From assembly GCA_963836195.1 (NCBI GenBank), contig CAWIIX010000025.1, positions 1 to 64,000 on the forward strand: a DNA stretch of 64,000 bases, given 5' to 3'. A program made the translations under genes and the position numbers. The DNA is from Trebonia sp963836195 (GTDB taxonomy: Bacteria; Actinomycetota; Actinomycetes; Streptosporangiales; Streptosporangiaceae). Below are positions 18,403 to 28,693 of the stretch, piece after piece; positions within the stretch are counted from its first letter, which is position 1, and each line of letters begins with the position of its first letter. The notes beneath the pieces are model-generated. The model had not been told where the DNA came from. It did not search any database and saw nothing but the letters and a program-made list of their open reading frames with translations.

Positions 18403-21400
18403 GACTCCCCGTCCCGACCGGGGCGATCGGATGAGCCGCGCCACCGGCTCGGCCGCCCGTGCTTGCTCGCCCGGTGCGAGTGGCGTTCCGGCTTGCCCGC
18501 GCCGGCCGCGCTCGGCGGGCCGGGCACGGCCGAGGCCGCCGGCCACGGGCCGGACCCGTCTGCGGGCCCGGCCGGAAAATCGTCTTCAAACGGGTAGCCG
18601 GGCTCGCCCAGGCGACCCGATTCCTCAGCCCGGTCGGCCCGGCCGGCCTGGTCAGCTCGATCAGCCCAGTCGGCTCGGTCGCCCCAGTCGGCTCGGCCGG
18701 CTTGGTCAGGCCGGGCGGCGCGGTCAGCCCGGGCGGCCCTCTCCCATTCGCCGGTCTCCCGGCTCCAGCCGGTCGGCGCGGACAGCTGGCCCGCGTCCGG
18801 CGGCGTCATCGCGGGTCGGGGACCCGTCCCTGACGGCGGCGCCTGCGGACCCGTCTGCCACCGAGGCGACCGCTGCGGGCCGGTCGCTGGCGGGAACGCC
18901 TGCGGTCCGGACCCCCACGACTCGGTCTCCCACGGCGCGGCTTCCGCCGGCCCCCCGCCCGACGGCCGGCCGGGGGGCCGGGTCGGCATCGCCTGCGGCC
19001 CGGCTGCGGTCTGCCGATCGGCCCACGGCGCCGTCCGATCCCATTGCTCGCCGGCGTGATCGCGACGCCCGGCGCTGCCCCAGTCGCCCACCATGTCCCA
19101 TGGCGCCTGCTGCTCGGCACCGTCGCCGGCGAAATTCTGCCCGCCGGACCCGGCGAGGCCGGCGCCGGCCGCGGTCGCGCCGACCGGCCATTCGGCCGCC
19201 GGCACGGTTTCCGGCAGATCGCCCTGACCGAAGGCGTCCTGCCCGCGCCGGTCCCGGGCGAAGGAGTCCTGACCGAAAGCGTCCTGCCCGCGCCGGTCCG
19301 GGCCGAAGGCAACCTGACCGAAAGCGTCCTGCCCGTGCGCGTCCTGGCCGTGCGCGTCCTGGTCGGCCGGCTCCCGGCCGATGTCATCCCCGCTGTAGTC
19401 GTCGTCTTGGCCGTCGGCCTTGCGCCTGCCGCCGCGCCTGCGGGTCATGGCCAGCCCGGTCGAGCCAAGGCCGGCCAGCGCGGCGCCGGGACGCCGGATC
19501 CGCCCGCGGCGGCCCGTAGTCCCGGCCGGCGCGGCTTCGCCCGTCGCCGCGTCAACCGCCGCGAGCTCGTCGTCGGCGACGCCGACGCCGACCACGTCTG
19601 AGCCGCCCGCGCCGTCACCGCGGCGCGCGAACCACCGCGACCCGCCCGACGCCCGCCTGGCGTCCCTCGCCGCCCGCAGCGCGGCCATCGCCTCGGCCTG
19701 TTCGGCCGGATCGGCGCGCTTTCCTGGCAGCGCGAGCATGCAGACCGCGAGCACCGCGATCAGCTCGGCCAGCAGCGATGCCTCCCGGGCGAGGTCGTTT
19801 CTGCTGATCGAGAGCTTGCCGCCGCCCGCCGGGAGCACGAACCCCTGCGCCCAGCCGTCGACGGGCGCGGCGATCGGCGACAGCGCCCGTCCGTTGAGGG
19901 TCGCGGTCCACCCGCCGTACGGCTCGGCCAGCGTCAGGGTGCCCCCGGCGGCCGGGGCGCTGGCGTCGCTCATGCTGACCGGGTTGGCGGACAGCGGAGT
20001 GACCGTGCCGTCGGGGGCGGTCACGACCACCCGCGCGACCGGCCCGGCCACCTGCCACAGGTCATAGCCGGCCGAGCTGGTCAGCACGTCCAGACCCAGG
20101 GACCCGTCGAGCCGCTCGGCCAGGGCGGGGTCAACCGGCCCCGGCAGCAGCACCCACCTGATCCCGAACGAGCCCAGGACCAGGCCGGGATCGCCCGCGT
20201 CGGCCCCGTCGGGCGCGCCCAGCGCGGCGACCTGACGGCTCAGCGCCTGCTCGGCGGCGGAGTCGGTGGTCAGCTCGGGCTCGCCCAGGGTCGGGTCGCC
20301 CTGCCGGACGACGGTGTAGTCAAGCGTGCTGCCGTTCGGCCGCAGGATCAGCGTCCGGTACCGCTGGCCGCTGGTCGACGAGGCGGAGACGAAGGCCGGC
20401 AGCAGCGGCGAGGTCACGCTGCCAACGGGTCCCTGCACACCGTCCTTGACCCAGAACAGGCCGGCCAGCAGCGGCGCCGACGCGGCGGCGACCAGCGTGA
20501 CGATCGCCAGGCCCCGGCTGACGGTGCCGTAGCCGGACCGGGCGGCAGCGCGCGGCCCCGGGACGGCGGCGGCACTCAAGTCGGGTGAGATCGGGCGTTC
20601 GTTCGAGGCGATCCCGGCCAGCCAGTCGGCGGCCGGCGCGGCCGCGAGCAGCAGCCCCAGCGCCGCCAGCGCCAGCGCCACCCCGGGCCATCCGGCCACG
20701 GGCTGGCCGCCGCCCTCGGGCGTGACGGTGATCCGGCTGAGCGCGACCGCGGCGATGAAGCCGACGACGGCGACGCACCAGCCGACGCCGGTCACCCAGG
20801 TGCGGCGGGTCGGCAGCAGCACCGCGATCAGGGCGAGCCCGAACCCGACGGTGACCCAGACCGGCGGCAGGCCCGGACCGCCGGGGCTGAGCGCCAGCAG
20901 CTTCCTTCGGCCCGAGCCCGGTCGTGGTCAGGCCGGCCGTCTGCACGCCCGCCTCGGTCACGAACGTGATCGGGTCGGTCAGCAGGTGCAGCGACCACGG
21001 GAAAGAGCACGAAGAACGGCACGACGGCGACGATGGCGGCGTTCACCGGGTCGGCCGCGAGCAGCCAGCGCCGGGCGGCGAGCACGCCGACCGCGAACAC
21101 CACGCCGAGGATCCAGGCGAGCGGGGCGAAGGCGGCCGCCACCGCGACCAGCAGGCCGACCGCCCACGCGGCCCGGCGCGCCTTCTTGGCGGTGCCGGTG
21201 AGCATCCGCCCCGCGCTGATCGCGATCAACGGGAGCAGCACGAACGCCACCGCGGTGCCGAGACGGCCGGCCGCGACCGAGCCGATCGCGACCGGGAGCA
21301 GCGCGTAGGACGCCGCGAGCAAGCACCCGCGCCGCCGTGGCCGCGACCAGGCGCCGCGTCGCCAGGTAGGCGGTCAAACCGGCCAGCGGCACGCAGCCCA

Positions 21401-22838
21401 GCAGCAGCACGTCCACCGCCAGCCAGGCCTGGCCGCCGAGGACGGTGGCCAGGGCCGCCACGACCGCCAGGTACGCCGGGGCGGACGCGGTCGATCCGAC
21501 GCCGATCGCGTGGAAGCCCGCCAGGTACTCCCTCCACAGCGCGCCCGAACCGCCCCAGGCGGGCACGAGCGCGCCGCCGCCAAGCGGGCTAGTGCCGAGC
21601 AGCCGCCGCTCGGCGATCAGCGCGACGACGACCAGGACCGCGAACAGCTGGACGCCCGGGTTGCCGATGACCTTGCGCATGACCGACTGGGCGTCGACGA
21701 ACTGCTCGTCTTCTTCCGATTCCTCCGAGGCCGCCTGGTGCCGCCCCCCGGACGCCTGCGGCGGGCCGTCCGATATCAGCCCCGCGACCTTCTCCGCCAG
21801 CCGCGAGAGCGTGCGCGCGGGCGGGATGAAGCTGCGGACGGCGGCGTAGGCGTCGGCCCGGCCGGCCGCGCGCCGACGGCGGCCCTGCCAGAGCCGGGCT
21901 GGGTGCAGGAACAGCCAGCCGACCGCCTCCGCCTGTGCCCGCGCCAGGTCGAGCTGCTTGGTGGCGGCGAAGTAGGCAGCCTTGATGATCGAGCCGATCA
22001 CCGCCCCGCCGACGATGCGCAGCATGGCCAGCAGCGGCAGGTTGACGGCGAGCACGTAGAGGGCGTTGCGCCGGTCGAGCCTGCGCGCGCCGCCGCCCTC
22101 GGTCGGCCGGCGTCGCCTGGCCGACAGCTCCCGGTGGTAGAGCACCGCGTCGGTGACGACCTGCACCCGGTAGCCGGCCGCCTGCGCCCGCCAGCAGAAG
22201 TCGAGGTCGTCGCGGAACATCCTGAGCCCGGCGTCGAACCCGCCGAGCTGATCCCACACGTCGCGGCGGACGAGCATGCCCGCCGAGCCCACCGCGAGCA
22301 CGGCCTTGTTGTGGTCGTGCTGGCCCTGGTCGATCTCGCCCGGCTCGATGCCCGTGATCCGGCGGCCCGCCCGGTCGATGGACACGCCCACCTCGCGCAG
22401 CGTCCGCCGGTCCTGGCCGTCGAGCACCTTGGGCCCGAGCACCACCACCGAACGGTCCCTGCTGGCCGCCCGCAGCAGCCGCTCGAGCGCCTGCGGGGCC
22501 GGCTCGCAGTCGTCGTGCAGCAGCCAGATCCACTCGATCCGGGTCAGGTTCGGGTCGGTCTGCCCCGAGCGCAGGCGGGTTGCGTGCCGGAGTGCGACCG
22601 AGACCGCTTCGCCGTAGCCGGTGGACCGGTCCATGCCGAAGACCGCGTCCTGACCGATCAGCTCGGACAGCACCGCCCCGCTGCGGTCGCGGCTTCCCGT
22701 ATCCACCCCGACCACCTGGTCGACCGGATAGGTCTGCCCCTGGAGCGCCTGGACGAGGCCGGGCAGCAGGCGGGCGCCGTCGTGCGCGACGATGAGCGCG
22801 GTAACGGTGTGCCTGGTTTGCGGTGCGGTAGTTGACAC
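18399..22838 (-). CDS. Giant GT2-family glycosyltransferase with membrane and disordered C-terminal parts (frameshifted)
   Basis: The gene starts at GTG 22838. The first about 330 residues are a GT-A domain: VTALIVAHDGARLLPGLVQAL, the acceptor loop WLLHDDCEPAP and RDDLDFCWRAQAAGY. Multi-pass membrane segments follow (about 21900-19800 in DNA), then a beta-rich extracytoplasmic region and a disordered tail with repeats such as GQDAFGQ and RADWADRAD. Reading frame changes near 21325, 21000 (an extra C in ttcccgtgg) and 20905 (an extra G in aagg) split it into several open pieces. Rejoined, it encodes about 1,480 residues, in the range of the large actinobacterial GT2 proteins paired with DUF5719. 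It may add sugars to a cell-envelope polymer; the substrate is unknown. Confidence 0.75.
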
Positions 22839-22968
22839 GTGGTCCAGCGCAGGTCGGGGGTCAGGGCCGTCCCGCGTGGAGGCACGCAGAAGCGCTCACC
22901 CTCCCCGCGGGAACCCGGTTCACATTACAGTGCATGCACAGCCGACGGCAGGATTACGGTCAGATGCC

Positions 22969-23262
22969 CTAAACCACCTGGCGTTTGATCCGTCGTCGCT
23001 CCCGTTCGGACAAACCGCCCCAGATGCCGAACCTCTCGTCGTTCTCCAGCGCGTACTCCAGGCACTCGGCCCGGACCTCGCACCCCCGGCAGACCCGTTT
23101 GGCCTCCCGGGTGGAACCGCCCTTTTCTGGAAAGAACGCCTCCGGATCCGTCTGCGCGCACAGCGCCTGGTCCTGCCAACCCACGTCATCTACGTCTTCC
23201 GGACGGACAACAACCTGCGTTAGCGGGACGATGACCTCAGTCAAAGCGCATCCTCCCCTCAT
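22969..23262 (-). CDS. whiB: WhiB-family iron-sulfur regulator (WhiB/WhmD type)
   Basis: This is a 97-residue [4Fe-4S] transcription factor. The cluster ligands are Cys35, Cys58, Cys61 and Cys67 (LCAQTDPEAFFP, VCRGCEVRAEC), the turn is GIWGG (79-83) and the basic tail is SERERRRIKRQ. The context fits the developmental WhiB next to fbiA. Two starts are possible. ATG 23262 has AGGGGG about 5 bases upstream. TTG 23244 has the stronger AGGGGAGGA 6 bases upstream and yields LTEVIVPLTQ as the first residues. Confidence 0.93.
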   Translation of the reverse strand: MRGGCALTEVIVPLTQVVVRPEDVDDVGWQDQALCAQTDPEAFFPEKGGSTREAKRVCRGCEVRAECLEYALENDERFGIWGGLSERERRRIKRQVV

Positions 23263-23507
23263 GGAGCCCCCTTGACGCTCACTGCCCTTCCCGTGACAGC
23301 GAGAATCACACCAATGAAATTACACCCGCGTGTCTTGCTTCACGTCAAGCGAGGAAGGTGGTATTGGCCACCTGGTTGTCCAAGTTGCACGATAAATTCT
23401 TCAAAAACTTCGCTACGCACATACTTCGCTACTCACCGCAATTGGGACAACCCCGATGGCCGGCCCGCCGGCGACGTCCCACGCCCCGCACATGCAAGAC
23501 TGGCGAT

Positions 23508-24494
23508 ATGCGGATTACCGTGCTCGCCGGCGGCGTCGGCGCCTCTCGCTTCCTGCGCGGGCTGGTCGCGGCCGCCCCCGACGCCAAGATCACCGTCATC
23601 GGCAACACCGCCGACGACATCACCCTGTTCGGCCTGCGCGTCTGCCCGGACCTGGACACGGTGATGTACACGCTCGGCGGCGGCATCAACCCCGAGCAGG
23701 GCTGGGGCCGGGCGGACGAGACGTTCAGCGTCGGCCAGGAGCTCGCCGCCTACGGCGCCGAGCCGTCCTGGTTCACGCTCGGCGACCGCGACTTCGCGAC
23801 CCACATCCTGCGCAGCCAGCTGCTCGCGTCGGGCCTGCCGCTCTCCGCCGTCACCCGGGAGCTCTGCGCGCGCTGGCGGCCGGGGGTCGAGCTGATCCCG
23901 ATGTCCGACGACAAGATCGAAACCCACGTCAAGATCAACACCGCTGATATCGAACGGACCCTGGTTTCACCTCAGGACGGTCAGGCCGAGCACCTGATCC
24001 ACTTCCAGGAGTGGTGGGTCAGGCTGCACGCGGCGGTCCCGGCCTCGGCCATCATCCCGGTCGGGGCCGACCAGGCCGCGCCCGCCCCGGGCGTGCTCGA
24101 GGCCATCGGCGAGGCCGACTTCGTGCTCTTCCCGCCCTCCAACCCGGTGGTCTCGATCGGGCCGATCCTGGCCGTCCCCGGTATCAGGGACGCGGTCTCG
24201 GCCAAGACCGTGGTCGCCGTCTCCGGCATCATCGGCGGCGCGCCCGTCCGCGGGATGGCCGACGTCTGCCTGACCACGATCGGGGTCGAGACGACGGCCG
24301 CCGCCGTGGCCGCGCACTACGGCGCCGACCTCATCGACGGCTGGCTGGTCGACGACCAGGACAAGGCGGCGGCCGACGACCCGGCCCTGGCCGACATCGC
24401 GGTGCGCGCGCTCCCGCTGTACATGCGCGACGTCCCGTCGACGGCGGCCATCGCCCGGGCCGCCATCGAGCTTGCCCGGGAGCTGGCCCGATGA
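23508..24494 (+). CDS. fbiA: 2-phospho-L-lactate transferase (F420 biosynthesis)
   Basis: This enzyme transfers the phospho-lactyl-type side chain from the guanylylated donor to FO, the step that makes F420-0 or its dehydro form. With the ATG at 23508 the protein has 328 residues and begins MRITVLAGGVGASRFLRGL, the CofD/FbiA signature. Further family motifs are VIGNTADDITLFGLRVCPDLDTVMYTL and FPPSNPVVSIGPIL. An upstream in-frame start at 23358 would add 50 residues without homology. The stop overlaps fbiB as ATGA. Confidence 0.96.
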   Translation: MRITVLAGGVGASRFLRGLVAAAPDAKITVIGNTADDITLFGLRVCPDLDTVMYTLGGGINPEQGWGRADETFSVGQELAAYGAEPSWFTLGDRDFATHILRSQLLASGLPLSAVTRELCARWRPGVELIPMSDDKIETHVKINTADIERTLVSPQDGQAEHLIHFQEWWVRLHAAVPASAIIPVGADQAAPAPGVLEAIGEADFVLFPPSNPVVSIGPILAVPGIRDAVSAKTVVAVSGIIGGAPVRGMADVCLTTIGVETTAAAVAAHYGADLIDGWLVDDQDKAAADDPALADIAVRALPLYMRDVPSTAAIARAAIELARELAR

Positions 24495-25791
24495 CCGAGC
24501 AGATCACCATTTCCGGCCTGCCGGGGATACCGGAGGTCTCCTCCGGCGATGACCTGGCCAAGATCATCGCGGACGCCGCGCTCGCGCCGGGCGGGCCCGG
24601 GCTGCTCGACGGCGACATCCTCGTGGTCACCTCCAAGATCGTCAGCAAGGCCGAGGGCCGGGTCACGGCGATGTCGCGCGATGACGCGATCGCGGCCGAG
24701 ACCGTCCGGGTGGTAGCCAGGCGCGGCGCGACGACGATCTCGGAGACCAGGCACGGGCTGGTGATGGCGGCGGCCGGGGTCGACGAGTCCAACACCGCGC
24801 CGGGCACGGTCGTGCTGCTGCCCGAGGACCCCGACGAGTCCGCCCGGCGGCTGCGCAAGGCGCTGCGCGGACGGCTCGGGGTGAGCGTCGGCGTGGTGGT
24901 CACCGACACCATGGGCCGCCCGTGGCGGGCCGGCCAGACCGACACCGCGATCGGCGCGGCCGGGGTGCTGCCGGTGCGCGACCACCGGGGCGAGCAAGAC
25001 GCGTTCGGCAACACCCTCGAGGTCACCATGGCGGCGGTGGCGGACGAGATCGCCGCCGCCGGCGACCTGGTCAAGAGCAAGGCGCTGCAGCTGCCGGTGG
25101 CGCTCGTGCGCGGGCTCGCCGCCCTCGTCACCGACGAGGACGGCCCGGGCGCGCGGGCGCTCGTCCGGGTCGCCAGCGAGGACATGTTCCGGCTCGGCGC
25201 GGCCGACGTGCTGCCCGGCCCGGCGCACGGTCCGCTCGTTCAGCGCCGCAGCCGGTCGATCCGGCCGCCGTCGAGCGCGCGATCGAGGCCGCCCTCACCG
25301 CCCCGGCGCCGCACCACAGCGAGCCCTGGCGGTTCGTGATCGTGTCGTCGCCCGCCGCTCGTACGCGCCTGCTCGACGCGATGCGCGACGCGTGGGTGGC
25401 GGACCTGCGCGGTGACGGGTTCACCGAGGAGCAGATCGCCCGCCGCACCCGGCGCGGCCTGCCGCTGCGCGACGCGCCGCTGATCGTCGTCCCCTGCCTG
25501 GAGCTGTCGGCCGCCCACGCCTACCCGGACGGCCGCCGGTCCCAGGCCGAACGCGACATGTTCACGGTCTCGATGGGCGCGGCGGTGCAGAACTTCCTGG
25601 TCGCCCTGGCGGTCGAGAACCTCGGCTCGGCCTGGATCTCGTCCACCCTGTTCTGCCAGGATCTGGCCGCCCGCGCCCTCGACCTGCCGCCCGGCTGGCG
25701 CCCGATGGGCACGGTCGCCATCGGCCACCCGGCCGCCGCCCCTCCCGCGCGCCCCCGGCGCAACCCAGCCACCTTCACCATCACCCGCTAA
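24491..25791 (+). CDS. fbiB: Coenzyme F420 gamma-glutamyl ligase / FMN-dependent dehydro-F420 reductase (one frameshift)
   Basis: The N-terminal half (1 to about 245) is CofE-like and adds glutamates to F420-0: ILVVTSKIVSKAEGR, ISETRHGLVMAAAGVDESN, VVVTDTMGRPWRAGQTD. The C-terminal half is a nitroreductase-like FMN domain, AALTAPAPHHSEPWRFVIV to MGTVAIGHPAA, which reduces dehydro-F420. The halves lie in different frames, with the break near 25235-25245 (VQRRSRS to PQPVDPAAVERAIEAAL). The total length of 1301 bases is one base off a multiple of three, so a single indel explains it. Confidence 0.92.
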
Positions 25792-25837
25792 GCCCATTGC
25801 CGTGCTTTCGCGCTAACCCCCCGCTCGCCAACTGTGC

Positions 25838-25885
25838 CCAAATGCGCTTTTAGGCTCACTCTTGCCGGCCCAAAGGCGCATTTGG
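25838..25885. terminator. Bidirectional terminator-like hairpin
   Basis: CCAAATGCGC (25838-25847) and GCGCATTTGG (25876-25885) form a perfect 10-bp stem around a 28-base loop, with partial extension. It sits between the convergent fbiB and monooxygenase genes, where a shared terminator is expected. It has no strong T tract. Confidence 0.45.
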
Positions 25886-25909
25886 CTCATTGGGTGCGGG
25901 GCTCCGGGT

Positions 25910-27432
25910 CTAGCCGTTGCGTCGCTGGCGCAGGCGATCGTAGGAGACGCCGGTGAAGGTGGCGAGGCGGTCGCGGAACGACGTCGCCGAGTCCGGCCAC
26001 AGCAGCGTGACCCGGCCGGTCCGCTCGTCGCGGTACCAGCTCGTGCAGCCGCCCTGGACCCAGACCGTGTCCCGCGCCATCGCGTCGATGTCGCGCATGT
26101 ACGCGTGCACGGCCTCGGCGGTGACCTCGAGCGCGTCGGCGCCGCTCTCGGCCAGGTGATCGAGCGCGCTGAGCACGTAGCTGACCTGCGTCTCGATCAT
26201 GTAGATGGCCGAATTGTGGCCGAGCGCCGCGTTCGGCCCGTCCAGCACGTACATGTTCGGGAAGCCGTGCACGGTGGTGGAGGCGTGCGCGGCCATGCCG
26301 TTGCTCCACTCCTCGCCCAGCAGCCGCGATCGGCGGCCCCGGATGTGGCCCGCGATCGACGGGCGGGTGGAGTTGAACCCGGTCGCGAGCACGAGCACGT
26401 CCAGCTCGTAGCTGTTCCCGCTGGCGGCGACCGCCGTGCGGCTGCCGCCGCCGCCGGCGGTCCCGCTGCCATCCGCGGTCCGGGCCAGCGGGGTCGGCTC
26501 GAGCCGCACGTGATCGAGCTGCAGCGCGGCGTAGTAGTCGTCTGAGAACAGGATCCGCTTGCAGCCGATCTCGTAATCGGGGGTCAGCAGGCGGCGCAGC
26601 CCCGCGTCGGGGACGGAGCCGGTGAGATGGTCGAGCGCCCGCTGACGGAGCAGGTCGATGTCCGGATGCCGCCGCTGGCGGGCCCCGAGGCCGCGTTCGG
26701 CCTCGGCGAACAGCTCGTCCCTGAGCGCGGTGACGGTACCCGGGTCGGCCGCGAAGCGCTCCATCTCCTCCCGGCTGTACTCCCGGTCGCCGCGCGGCAG
26801 GACGTACGGGGCGGAACGCTGGAACACCACGATCTCGCTTGCCTCGGCCGCCAGCCGGGGCAGGATCTGGATCGCCGAGGCGCCGGTGCCGATGAGCCCG
26901 ACCCGCTTGCCGACCAGCGATACCTTCGCGTTCCAGCGGGCCGAGTGCCACCAGCGTCCGCCGAACCCGTCCAGGTTCTTGATCAGCGGGATCTTCGGCT
27001 CGGACAGCCGTCCGGTGGCGATGACGAGGTTGGCGGCCGAGAAGTCGCCCCGGGTGGTGCGGACGAGCCAGCGCGCGTCGTCATCGCTCCACGCCGCCTC
27101 CGCCAGCGCGCAGTTCAACCGCAGGTGATCGTCGAGTCCCTCCTGGGCAACGCAGGCGCGCAGGTAGTCGTGGATCTCACTGCCCTTCGGCGAAGACCCG
27201 GGACCAACTGCGGGTTCGGCCGGAAGGAGAACGAGTACAGGTGCGAGGGGATGTCGCACGACACGCCCGGGTAGCGGTTGTCCCGCCAGGTCCCGCCGAC
27301 GTCGTCGGCCTGCTCGATGATGACGAAGGACTCCCGGCCGCGGCGGGCGAGCTGGATCCCCATGCCGATCCCGGCGAAACCCGCGCCCACGATCAGCACG
27401 TCGACCGACGTCACCCCGCGGTCGTCAGACAC
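25910..27432 (-). CDS. Flavin-containing monooxygenase, Baeyer-Villiger type (one frameshift)
   Basis: This is an FAD/NADPH enzyme that oxidises ketones or related substrates. The start is GTG 27432 and the FAD motif is VDVLIVGAGFAGIGMG (GxGxxG at 16-21). The Baeyer-Villiger fingerprint FGGRWWHSARW matches FxGxxxHxxxW exactly. A second nucleotide motif, VGLIGTGASAIQI, follows it, with the C-terminal ATGFNST. The reading frame breaks near 27195 (PNPQLVPG to SSPKGSEIH), and the length of 1523 bases confirms a 1-base indel. The start overlaps the CofH end by 22 bases. The substrate is unknown. Confidence 0.88.
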
Positions 27433-28685
27433 CGGCGATGACCTTTCCGTAGCCGGTGGTGCGCTGCCAGCAGCGGCCGTCCGAGCTCCCGGGCGACCCG
27501 CTCGACGTCGTCGAGCGTCAGCACCAGGCCCGCCTCCGCCCCCGCGTCGGGCGCGAGACGGCCGTCGAGCAGCAGGCCGCCGAGATCGTTGGCGCCGCTG
27601 CGGAGCAGGTCAACCGACGCGTCGAGGCCGAACTTGGGCCAGGCCGCCTGGATGTTGCCGATGCGCTCGTGCAGCATCAGCCGGGCCACCGCGTGCACCG
27701 CCCGCACCTGCCGCCAGGACGGACCCGGAACGTCCGCTCCGACCAGGCCCGGGGCGGGGGTGGGGGCCGGGAAGCCAGCGGGGGTGGGGGCCGGGAAGCC
27801 GGCAGGCGCAGGGGTGGGGAAGCCGACGGCGGAGGGAGCGGCGCCGGAGGGAGCGGCGGCGGAGGGAGCGGGCGCGGCGGGGACGAACGGCATGGCGATG
27901 AACTCGGTGAACCCGCCGGTGCGGTCCTGGATCGCCGGCCAGCGTCCGCAGGTGCGCGACCTGCTGGGCGGGGGTCTCGATGTGCCCGAAGACCATGGTC
28001 GAGGTCGAGGTCAGCCCGGCCCGGTGGGCGGCCTCGATCACCTCGACCCAGCGGGACACCGGCAGGTCGGGGCCGCCGGCCAGGCGCGCCCGCACCTCGT
28101 CGTCGAGGATACGCGCGGCGGTGCCGGGAACCGAGCCGAGCCCCGCCTCCCGGGCGGCGAGGAGGAACTCCTCCAGCGGCATCCCGCGCCGGGCGGCGCC
28201 GTCGAGCAGTTCCGGCGGACGGAAGGCGTGCAGGTGGATCTCCGGCGCGGGCGCCTTGACGGCGGCGATCAGATCCAGGTAGTCGTCGTCGGAGTCGGGC
28301 GGCAAGGGTCCCTGCAGCGGGGGATGAGATCCAGGTAATCGTCATCGGAGTCGGGCGGCAGCGGTCCCTGCATGCAGACCTCGGTGGCGCCGAGTTCGCG
28401 CGCCTCGGCCACCAGCGCGGCCAGCCGCTGTCGGGACCGCTGGTCGGGGCCGGCCACGGCGGACGGGTCGAGATTCCGGTTCACGACGTATGTGAGCCCG
28501 TTGCCCACCGCCCGCTCGCGCAGCGAGTCGGCCAGCTCGCAGAGCTCGTCAAGCTGCGGGCCGTCCGCGCCGAGCAGCGCCGCGTAGCCCTCATCGGGCA
28601 GGGCGGCCGGATCCGCGGTCGCCGCGCGCAGCCATTGCGCCGACCAGAGATGGTGACGGAAGACCGGTGTCGGTCTCGCCAGGAC
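27411..28685 (-). CDS. cofH: CofH-like half of FO synthase, lacking the radical-SAM cysteines (disrupted)
   Basis: FO synthase joins 5-amino-6-ribitylaminouracil and tyrosine to make the F420 chromophore precursor. CofH-type segments are clear: LGADGPQLDELCELADSL, LTYVVNRN, GATEVCMQG, PGTAARILDDEVRARL, STSTMVFGHIETP, AIQDRTGGFTEF, HAVARLMLH and GANDLGG. The stretch after VVNRN, where CofH proteins carry the CX3CX2C iron-sulfur motif, reads LDPSAVAGPDQRSRQRL with no cysteine and is about 16 residues short. Frame breaks lie near 28320 (a duplication) and 27945. A Pro/Ala-rich insert (about 27745-27890) interrupts the C-terminal part. The start is unclear, since no good codon follows the in-frame stop at 28686. 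It may be fused to the cofG half in an error-free sequence. Confidence 0.65.
28271..28372. repeat. Diverged 46-bp direct duplication inside the CofH-like region
   Basis: Copies at 28271-28316 and 28327-28372 match at 42 of 46 positions and are offset by 56 bases, which throws the reading frame. Both encode QGPLPPDSDDDYLDL on the minus strand, and all four differences are synonymous. That pattern fits a junction of two strain haplotypes in the assembly better than a recent duplication. Confidence 0.8.
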
Positions 28686-28693
28686 TCACCGAT

